Positions 1 to 5,212 of a stretch of DNA of 8,272 nucleotides are shown in pieces; the stretch's first letter is position 1, and each line of letters opens with the position of its first letter. The notes under the pieces are model-generated. The model had not been told where the DNA came from and ran no database searches. It saw only the letters and a list, made by a program, of their open reading frames with translations. The DNA comes from UBA6168 sp964442355 (GTDB lineage Bacteria; Bacteroidota; Bacteroidia; Chitinophagales; Saprospiraceae), in NCBI GenBank assembly GCA_964442355.1, contig CAYTZS010000223.1, forward strand, positions 1-8,272, written 5' to 3'. Both the position numbers and the translations under genes were made by a program.

Positions 1-271
1 GTACATTTGTTTTCACCGCAAAAAGCAGTCCCATCTAATTGACATAAAGCTACAGTCAAACTCCAAATCCGAGGCCATCACAGTTAGGCTTTTCGGAAAC
101 AGCCCCTCTGAGCGCACCTAATACCCAAGCTTGGCAAAAACAGGAAATGCCCCGTGCAATGCGAGGCTTGCCATGCCATTGATTTTCTGTTAAATCAACA
201 AAATCAAATAACGTGCAACGTGCATGGCCACAAGTTTGGCTTTGCACCTGCACATTAAATCACTTCTCAAC
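1..271. other. Left-edge non-coding region upstream of the M23 peptidase gene
   Basis: I find no supportable gene here. Short open stretches run in from the left edge in the + frames and stop at 42 or 121 without a recognisable product. A 65-codon minus-strand frame (56-253) has no family features. The region contains a perfect 7-bp tandem repeat, ACGTGCA twice at 211-224, and an octamer TACATTTG at 2-9 that fits the Bacteroidota -7 consensus TAnnTTTG. Its -33 partner would lie outside the window and it sits far from the start at 272, so I do not call it a promoter. The promoter of the peptidase gene presumably lies in this stretch but cannot be pinpointed. Confidence 0.5.
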
Positions 272-2011
272 ATGAAAGCAATCCGTTTTTTTCAACTCAG
301 TCTCCTGTTTTGCTTTACCTCATGGCAGCTTCATTCACAAGACCTTTTCACTGGCGTTTGGGAAGAAGGCACCGATGATTACTTCCTTTGGTCGGGCGTC
401 GAGTGGTCAAATTTCGAGGCGAAATGGGACGAATTAGCGAAGAAAAACCTGCGCCTCGTTGACATCGAAACCTACATGGATGGCAGTAAACGCAAGTACA
501 CAGGCGTCTGGCGTGAGGGCAAAGACGGCCACTACCTCTGGGCAGGTGTCGAATGGGCTGCATTCGAGGCCAAATGGGAAGAGCTTTCAAAGAAAAACCT
601 TCGCCTGATTGACATCGAGACCTACATGGACGGCAACAAACGCAAGTACATCGGCGTGTGGCGAGAAGGCAACGATGGGCATTACTTGTGGGCGGGGCAA
701 GAGTGGGCGGGCTTTGAAGCGAAATGGAACGAGCTTTCAAAGAAGAACCTTCGCCTGATAGACATTGAGACGTACATGGACGGCAACAAGCGCAAGTACA
801 CCGGAGTCTGGCGCAGCGGCAGCGATGGGCATTACCTCTGGGCAGGCAAGGAATGGAATGGTTTTGAGGCAAAATGGAAAGAACTTTCTGGCAAAAACCT
901 CCGACTGGTGGACGTTGAGACCTACATGGACGGTAGCAAACGCAGGTACATCGGTGTTTGGCGGGCTGGTTCAAAAGGCCATTCGCTTTGGTCAGGCGTT
1001 GATTTCGAAAACTTCAACTCCAAGTGGGCCGAAAACGCCCAGGGCAATCTCCGCCTCATTGACATTGAGACTTACGACAGCCCTTGCAGCAACAGTTGCC
1101 TCAACACGGCACTGATGCCCGACGACCCAGCCGAAAGTGGCCGCAGCCAATACAATTATTGGATAACCGGTAGCGGCCTGCACTGCGAAAACCCGCACGG
1201 CTCATGCAGCGGAAACACCTCCGCCGTAGCTTACCGTTGGCCAGCCGTGGAGTATGGCGGCACGTTTTACCTGCGCCTTTCGGCGATGTACGATGCGAAG
1301 GACAAAATCTTCACCTTGCCGTTCAAGGACAAGAACGATGACATGCGCAAAAACGGCTGGCGCTACTCCAACGGCAATTGGCACCATGCCCTCGACTACT
1401 CCCGCAAGGATGGCAAAACCTTCGAGGTGTGCGCTGCCGCAAAAGGCCGGATAATTTATTTTGGCTGGGACAACTGGTCGGGTGGAACCATGATTCTGAG
1501 CCATGACGTCGGCAACAAAAAAGACGTGTACCGTACCATCTACATGCACCTTCGGAATGGTGCCGACAACGACTGCGAATCGGCTTGGACAAACACGGTG
1601 CCGACCCTCAACAGCGATCAGAAACCAGTTTACAAGGATTATTTGGCAGACACTGGCTGCCCAGAAAAAAAGGCAGACCGAAATCCCATGTCAGCGCAAT
1701 GGGGCACCAACAGCCAAAAAATTGACATGACCCTCATCGGCAAAACCGTGGATGCAGGTACGGTGCTCGGTTGGGCTGGCGACACTGGGCCTGGTGGCTG
1801 CGGTTGCATGAGCGGCGGCGATGGCCCCAACACTCACCTCCACTTGTTCTTTGCCCACCGTGACCCCACCGATGACCGTTGGTACTTCTTCGACCCCTAC
1901 GGCATTTATGGTACACCGGACTGCTACCCCGACACCGTTGACGGCGCCATCAACACGAGCTGTTCTCGTTATCCTGTGTCATGGAAGGGTGGCAAGCCGT
2001 CGAAGCCTTGA
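272..2011 (+). CDS. Secreted protein with five BTRD1-like repeats and a C-terminal M23-type metallopeptidase domain
   Basis: This 579-residue exported protein probably cleaves peptide crosslinks in peptidoglycan or a related peptide. Residues 1-23 form a Sec signal peptide (K3 and R5, then a hydrophobic run, ending LHSQ). Residues 28-268 are five repeats of exactly 50 residues with the pattern GVW..G..GHYLW, FEAKW and LRLxDxETY; this resembles the bacterial tandem repeat domain BTRD1 from memory. The C-terminal half carries M23 (LytM/lysostaphin) hallmarks: H371-x3-D375 in HHALD, H426 in YMHL, and H522-x-H524 in THLHLFF, i.e. the zinc ligands and catalytic histidines. H426 to H522 is unusually long for M23. 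About eleven cysteines in the catalytic half suggest disulfides. No T9SS tail is evident at the C-terminus (SWKGGKPSKP). An in-frame ATG at 224 would add 16 residues before the signal peptide; I prefer 272 because the signal peptide begins there. The exact substrate is unknown. Confidence 0.93.
   Translation: MKAIRFFQLSLLFCFTSWQLHSQDLFTGVWEEGTDDYFLWSGVEWSNFEAKWDELAKKNLRLVDIETYMDGSKRKYTGVWREGKDGHYLWAGVEWAAFEAKWEELSKKNLRLIDIETYMDGNKRKYIGVWREGNDGHYLWAGQEWAGFEAKWNELSKKNLRLIDIETYMDGNKRKYTGVWRSGSDGHYLWAGKEWNGFEAKWKELSGKNLRLVDVETYMDGSKRRYIGVWRAGSKGHSLWSGVDFENFNSKWAENAQGNLRLIDIETYDSPCSNSCLNTALMPDDPAESGRSQYNYWITGSGLHCENPHGSCSGNTSAVAYRWPAVEYGGTFYLRLSAMYDAKDKIFTLPFKDKNDDMRKNGWRYSNGNWHHALDYSRKDGKTFEVCAAAKGRIIYFGWDNWSGGTMILSHDVGNKKDVYRTIYMHLRNGADNDCESAWTNTVPTLNSDQKPVYKDYLADTGCPEKKADRNPMSAQWGTNSQKIDMTLIGKTVDAGTVLGWAGDTGPGGCGCMSGGDGPNTHLHLFFAHRDPTDDRWYFFDPYGIYGTPDCYPDTVDGAINTSCSRYPVSWKGGKPSKP
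353..1075 (+). repeat. Five in-frame tandem repeats, 150-bp period
   Basis: Repeat units begin at 353, 503, 653, 803 and 953 (the GVW codons), giving an exact 150-nt, 50-codon period; the fifth unit is shortened and ends about 1075. Each unit encodes a conserved W, an LW pair, an F-x3-W helix and an LRLxDxETY strand. Units 2 to 4 are the most alike. Unit 5 is the most divergent (SLWSGVDF, NAQGNLRL). Most differences between units 2 and 3 are in third codon positions. Confidence 0.95.
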
Positions 2012-2029
2012 TGAATTGAACCAAAAAGT

Positions 2030-2066
2030 AAAGGGCAGAAACTCCGTGTTTCTGTCCTTTTTATTT
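2030..2066 (+). terminator. Rho-independent terminator after the M23 peptidase gene
   Basis: The arms at 2030-2042 (AAAGGGCAGAAAC) and 2048-2060 (GTTTCTGTCCTTT) pair over 13 positions with one G-U wobble, around a 5-nt loop. A T-rich run TTTTTATTT follows. The hairpin begins 18 nt after the stop codon and separates the peptidase gene from the downstream gene set. Confidence 0.85.
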
Positions 2067-2074
2067 GCAAAAAC

Positions 2075-2107
2075 AGCCTTTGCGACAAATTTGAAAGCCT
2101 TTGCGAC
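2075..2107 (+). repeat. 12-bp direct repeat with a 21-bp pitch
   Basis: AGCCTTTGCGAC occurs at 2075-2086 and 2096-2107. The 21-bp pitch equals about two helical turns, so both copies face the same side of the DNA. The pair lies between the terminator and the start at 2214, where a promoter for the downstream gene is expected. It could be an operator or simply chance; nothing identifies a binding protein. Confidence 0.6.
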
Positions 2108-2156
2108 GCTTTTGATAACCCCTCGATTTGCTTTGCCTTCACCTTTGCAACATGCT

Positions 2157-2184
2157 TTTAAGGCAAATCATTTAAGGCAAATCA
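2157..2184 (+). repeat. Perfect 14-bp tandem duplication in the leader of the NTF2-like gene
   Basis: TTTAAGGCAAATCA occurs twice in direct succession (2157-2170 and 2171-2184), and the next bases TTT begin a third copy. The duplication ends next to the T-run that opens the leader motif at 2185. It probably arose by slippage or small duplication. It may change spacing between the promoter and the start at 2214. Confidence 0.9.
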
Positions 2185-2206
2185 TTTTTTCACCAATTCA
2201 AAATTT
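2185..2206 (+). promoter_or_regulatory. Leader motif, copy 1 (divergent)
   Basis: TTTTTTCACCAATTCAAAAT followed by TT lies 7 nt before the ATG at 2214. With a 2-nt insertion it aligns to the motif before the two next genes (T6-CA-n-CAA-n-T, then AAATTT). It takes the place where a Shine-Dalgarno site would be expected; no such site is present. It is probably a translation-initiation leader element, by inference from position. Confidence 0.5.
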
Positions 2207-2213
2207 CAGTACA

Positions 2214-3107
2214 ATGAAAACGACAATCTTCAGCTTCATCCTTCTCCTTATTTCAAGCTTTTTTATTCAAAGTGCGCAAGCCCAAACCGACAACCACGCC
2301 ACCTTTGAGGCTTACTTAAAGACGGTGTATGGTGCCTTCGAAAAAGGTGGTTTTGATGCACTCTCCAAGTATTACGCACCCAATGCTTCAGAAATCAGCC
2401 CGGACGGCACCCAACTGAATGGCCTCTCTGCCATACGTGCCAACTGGACTGAGGCAGAGAAAATTTTCGATGCCAAGCCTCAGTTCGAGTACAAACTAAC
2501 CACGTCACGGCTGCTGGCGCCAAACATTGCCCTCATCAATTGGGACGCAACCGATAAGTTCAGCATGCAAGGCCAAAAAATGGAATTCCATTCCACGGCT
2601 TCCGCTGTGCTGCGCAAGGAGAATGGCCAATGGCTGATTGAGTTCTCCCAGCTCACCCCAAAAATGAACTTCGAGATGCCCGACCAACAGGCTGACATCG
2701 CCGCCATCAATGCACTTGGCAAAGAAGCCTATGCCGCCTTCGGAGCACGTGATGCTGCCCGCTTTGCTGCCTGCTATGCTGAAGACGTTGACTTTGTAAG
2801 CCCTTACGGAATGCACATCAAAGGCCGGAAGGCAGTCGAACAGGTTCATGCTGAACTTTTCAAATCTTGGGCGAACATGCCAAAAGAGAAAATAGAAGTG
2901 GGCGATCCAAATGTCAGGTTCCTTGGCCCGGATGTGGCTGTTTGCCAGTGGTCGCACAAGGAAACGATAGCCATGGATGGGAAGATGACGGTGCAGGAGG
3001 CGACCTTTTTGGATGTTTGCCATAAGGTTGACGGCAAGTGGTTGGTGACTGGTTTCGCTATTACACCGGTCATGCCGATACCAGGTATGGAAGCTGCCAA
3101 GAATTAA
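2214..3107 (+). CDS. Secreted protein with two tandem NTF2-like (SnoaL/DUF4440-type) domains
   Basis: This is a 297-residue exported protein. Residues 1-24 are a clear signal peptide (MKTT, long hydrophobic run, then AQAQ). The mature part contains two copies of a roughly 130-residue NTF2-like cone fold: about 28-150 (ending in a VLRKENGQWLIEFSQLTP strand pair) and about 161-290 (ending in CHKVDGKWLVTGFAITP). Each has the helix with acidic/aromatic residues, the YAxDA/E turn, a GxxAI/V helix and the terminal GxW strand typical of the SgcJ/EcaC-type SnoaL-like group. Such domains form a pocket; some are enzymes, many only bind ligands, and no catalytic set is certain here. The open frame extends upstream to 1821, but that part overlaps the peptidase gene and its terminator. 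The start at 2214 is preferred for the signal peptide and the leader motif. It is first of a four-gene set. Confidence 0.92.
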   Translation: MKTTIFSFILLLISSFFIQSAQAQTDNHATFEAYLKTVYGAFEKGGFDALSKYYAPNASEISPDGTQLNGLSAIRANWTEAEKIFDAKPQFEYKLTTSRLLAPNIALINWDATDKFSMQGQKMEFHSTASAVLRKENGQWLIEFSQLTPKMNFEMPDQQADIAAINALGKEAYAAFGARDAARFAACYAEDVDFVSPYGMHIKGRKAVEQVHAELFKSWANMPKEKIEVGDPNVRFLGPDVAVCQWSHKETIAMDGKMTVQEATFLDVCHKVDGKWLVTGFAITPVMPIPGMEAAKN

Positions 3108-3116
3108 TTCACGATG

Positions 3117-3156
3117 CCGGGAGGCAAAAGCCATTGCAGCCTCACGGTTATTTTTT
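3117..3156 (+). terminator. Weak hairpin with T-run between the NTF2-like and cytochrome genes
   Basis: CCG (3117-3119) and GAGGC (3121-3125) can pair with GCCTC (3139-3143) and CGG (3145-3147), leaving one mismatch and a 13-nt loop. TTATTTTTT follows. The stem is short and the T-run also forms the start of the next gene's leader motif. It may act as a partial terminator that lowers expression of the downstream genes, or it may have no role. Confidence 0.4.
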
Positions 3157-3170
3157 CATCAACTAAATTT
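3151..3170 (+). promoter_or_regulatory. Leader motif, copy 2
   Basis: TTTTTTCATCAACTAAATTT lies 7 nt before the ATG at 3178. It differs from the copy at 4088-4107 at a single base. No Shine-Dalgarno site is present, so this is probably part of the translation-initiation region or a shared regulatory element. Confidence 0.65.
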
Positions 3171-3177
3171 CGACGTC

Positions 3178-4068
3178 ATGAAAAAATTTCTGAAATGGAC
3201 GGGTATCGTCCTACTTGGCCTAGTGTTGATTGTCCTACTTGGTTCTTGGCTTTTAGCCAATAAATTCAACAACGAATTTGAAAAAGTTTATACCCTCACA
3301 CCTGCTCCGGTGGCCATCCCCACCGACTCGGCTTCCATCGAGCGGGGCAGGTTGCTGGCCGTGGGCTGCCAAGGCTGCCACGAAAAAGACTTGGGAGGCA
3401 AGGTATTTTTCGACGACCCGAACATTGGCGTGCTGCCTTCCTCTAACTTGACCCGTGCAATTGGTAGCGAGACGGAAGGCTACACCGACGAGGACTTCGT
3501 GCGGGCTATCCGCCACGGGCTGAACAAAAAAGGCCACCCCCTGATGGTGATGCCCAGTGAATCCACGGGCCAATTGAGCGACAAGGATTTGGGCAGTCTC
3601 ATCGCCTACCTGAAGTCCCTGCCGCCCATTGACCGCAAATTCGAAAAACGGCATTTCACCTACCTATCGCAGGTGATGGCGGGTGCAGGGCTGTTCGGCA
3701 ACCTCTTCGCTTATGACATCATAGAACATGATAAGGTAAAAAGCTTGACGGCTCCACCCATCAGCAACAGCCCGGAATATGGGGAGTACATGGTTCGGAC
3801 TCATGCTTGCAAAACCTGTCACAGTGCCAATTTCGGCGGTGGGGAGTCACCTGACCCGGTGTCGCCGCCAGTGCCAGACATCAGCAAGAGCGGTAACGCT
3901 GGCAAGTGGACAAAAGCGGAGTTCATCAGCTTTTTCAAAACAGGAAAAACGCCCGACGGTCGCCTTCCAAACCCACAGTTCATGCCGTGGGAGGGACTGG
4001 GTGCGCTGCCCGATGTGGAGATTGAAAGCGTGTACAACTACATTCAGTCGTTGCCAGCGGCGAAGTAA
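3178..4068 (+). CDS. Membrane-anchored di-haem cytochrome c
   Basis: This 296-residue protein carries two c-type haem sites: C64-Q-G-C67-H68 and C211-K-T-C214-H215. Likely axial methionines are M125 (VMPSE) in the first domain and M269 (FMPWEG) in the second, each followed by the terminal helix expected of class I cytochromes (LIAYLKSLP, VYNYIQSLP). Residues 8-27 form one hydrophobic segment after KKFLKW, best read as an uncleaved anchor that leaves the haem domains in the periplasm. Between the domains lies a linker of about 55 residues (roughly 148-200). It probably passes electrons between a periplasmic dehydrogenase and the respiratory chain; two-domain cytochromes of this kind often serve as dehydrogenase subunits, but no dehydrogenase is encoded in this window. 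It lies 70 bp after the NTF2-like gene. Confidence 0.94.
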   Translation: MKKFLKWTGIVLLGLVLIVLLGSWLLANKFNNEFEKVYTLTPAPVAIPTDSASIERGRLLAVGCQGCHEKDLGGKVFFDDPNIGVLPSSNLTRAIGSETEGYTDEDFVRAIRHGLNKKGHPLMVMPSESTGQLSDKDLGSLIAYLKSLPPIDRKFEKRHFTYLSQVMAGAGLFGNLFAYDIIEHDKVKSLTAPPISNSPEYGEYMVRTHACKTCHSANFGGGESPDPVSPPVPDISKSGNAGKWTKAEFISFFKTGKTPDGRLPNPQFMPWEGLGALPDVEIESVYNYIQSLPAAK

Positions 4069-4087
4069 AAAGCATTTTCAAACCAAC

Positions 4088-4107
4088 TTTTTTCAACAAC
4101 TAAATTT
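4088..4107 (+). promoter_or_regulatory. Leader motif, copy 3
   Basis: TTTTTTCAACAACTAAATTT lies 6 nt before the ATG at 4114. It is identical to the copy at 3151-3170 except for one base. The short downstream spacer is pure A/T (TTAAAA). The conserved distance to the start codon favours a role in translation initiation or a fixed 5' leader. Confidence 0.65.
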
Positions 4108-4113
4108 TTAAAA

Positions 4114-4515
4114 ATGGAAAAGAAAATCATACTCGGAACACTGGGCGGCATGGTCGTAGGAACGGTGCTCGCTATGGCTATCTTCATGGGCATATTTGGC
4201 AGCATGTACGAGGAATGGATGAAGGAATTCGAGTCCTGCCTCAATATGAACTGGACTGGCTCCATCATCGCAAGCTTGCTCTTCTCCTTAATTGTGGCCA
4301 TACTGCTGCACAAGTTTGGGGTCAACACCTTTAAGGGCGGAGCCATCGCCGGCGCATGGATAACCTTCTTGATGGTACTCTGGTATGGGCTTTACAATGC
4401 CTCAACTTATACGGCGTATCCATGGTCGTGGCTGCCTTATGATGTCATTAGCAATACCGTTATTGGTACAGTAGCAGGTGGCGTCATCGGATGGATATTC
4501 GGCAAGGTGAAATAA
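4114..4515 (+). CDS. Small four-helix membrane protein of unknown function
   Basis: I do not recognise this 133-residue protein with confidence. It has four hydrophobic segments at about 5-28, 47-66, 72-94 and 111-130. The first and last are glycine-rich (GTLGGMVVGTVLAM, GTVAGGVIGWIFG), suggesting tight helix packing. The loop between the first two helices is acidic (YEEWMKEFES) and contains a cysteine, C42. The loop before the last helix is rich in tryptophan and tyrosine (TYTAYPWSWLPYD). Size and topology recall DUF1761-like small membrane proteins, but that is a weak resemblance. It sits 45 bp after the cytochrome gene with a near-identical leader, so the two are probably expressed alike; a partnership in the membrane is possible but only inferred. 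Confidence 0.88.
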   Translation: MEKKIILGTLGGMVVGTVLAMAIFMGIFGSMYEEWMKEFESCLNMNWTGSIIASLLFSLIVAILLHKFGVNTFKGGAIAGAWITFLMVLWYGLYNASTYTAYPWSWLPYDVISNTVIGTVAGGVIGWIFGKVK

Positions 4516-4566
4516 GCAGCTAAAGCCAAGCCCCAAAAACCATTTTTCAATAAAAATCATAAACCA

Positions 4567-5115
4567 ATGCAATTCCAATATCCTCATACTATTTCAAATG
4601 GCGGTGGCGAAACTATAATTTTTAAGCGCCTCGTAAAAGACCCCGCTGGGGACTGGCTGGAAATCGAAGCTATGGCCGAACCGGGGGCTGGCCCACCGAT
4701 GCACGTTCACCACATGCAGGACGAAAGCCTGACCGTCGTGCAGGGAAAAATGGGTTCGCTCGTGCAAGGCGAGGAACAGAAATTTTTCAATGTTGGCGAC
4801 AGCATAACCTACAAAGCGGGCCAAGCTCACAAGTTCTGGTGCGTGGGCAATGAGCGGCTCATCTGCACTGGCTCCATCAACCCGGCGCACAATTTCGAGT
4901 ATTTCCTTTCGGGAATTTACGACTCGATGAAAGCCAACGGGGGCAAGCAGCCCGGCGCTTTCGATGCGGCCTACCTCCTCGACCGCTACCGCTCGGAGTT
5001 CGACATGCTCGACATTCCGGGTTTCGTGAAAAAGGTGATTTTCCCGGTGGCGTTGTTTTTCGGCAAGTTGCAGGGGAAACAACGGAAATTCGAGGGGGCG
5101 CCGGAGCCTAAATAA
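4567..5115 (+). CDS. Cupin-domain protein
   Basis: This 182-residue protein has no signal peptide and is probably cytoplasmic. The first cupin motif is GPPMHVHHMQDESLTVVQG, with likely metal ligands H46, H48 and E53 and the closing G60. The second motif is GDSITYKAGQAHKFW with H88 as the fourth ligand; the usual proline of PxG is replaced (KAG). The ligand set is complete, so a metal-binding site is likely; members of this superfamily include dioxygenases, isomerases and sensors, and the substrate cannot be read here. After the barrel comes an extension of about 70 residues with a helix (AAYLLDRYRSEFDML) and a hydrophobic stretch at 157-168 (VIFPVALFFGKL) that could touch a membrane or partner. 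The gene is last in the four-gene set, 51 bp after the membrane-protein gene, and is followed by a strong terminator. Confidence 0.93.
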   Translation: MQFQYPHTISNGGGETIIFKRLVKDPAGDWLEIEAMAEPGAGPPMHVHHMQDESLTVVQGKMGSLVQGEEQKFFNVGDSITYKAGQAHKFWCVGNERLICTGSINPAHNFEYFLSGIYDSMKANGGKQPGAFDAAYLLDRYRSEFDMLDIPGFVKKVIFPVALFFGKLQGKQRKFEGAPEPK

Positions 5116-5136
5116 CCCATTAGCCGGACAATTTTG

Positions 5137-5175
5137 CTGGCATTCCAAATTCGTTTGGAATGCCAGTTTTGTTTT
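5137..5175 (+). terminator. Strong rho-independent terminator after the cupin gene
   Basis: The arms CTGGCATTCCAAA (5137-5149) and TTTGGAATGCCAG (5154-5166) pair perfectly over 13 bp around a TTCG tetraloop. TTTTGTTTT follows. It lies 21 nt after the stop codon of the cupin gene and should end the four-gene transcript before the kinase gene, which would then need its own promoter in the 5167-5212 stretch or rely on readthrough. Confidence 0.92.
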
Positions 5176-5212
5176 AAATTGGGCGCAGATTTTCATTGAA
5201 AAAAACCTGCCC

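Noticed and set aside
56..253. 65-codon minus-strand open frame in the left-edge region
   Set aside because: No family features, no conserved-looking composition, and it overlaps the expected promoter region of the peptidase gene.
348..974. 208-codon minus-strand frame opposite the repeats
   Set aside because: It is open only because the repeated coding strand lacks the complementary stops in this frame; its product is rich in Cys, Arg and Pro, as expected of an antisense shadow.
1821..2213. Upstream extension of the NTF2-like reading frame
   Set aside because: It overlaps the peptidase gene, runs through its terminator and the repeats, and would bury a clear signal peptide in mid-protein.
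5154..5182. Possible Bacteroidota promoter for the kinase gene (TTTG at 5154-5157, TAAATTGG at 5175-5182, 17-bp spacer)
   Set aside because: The -7 element departs from TAnnTTTG and the -33 element lies inside the terminator stem, so the match is too weak to annotate.
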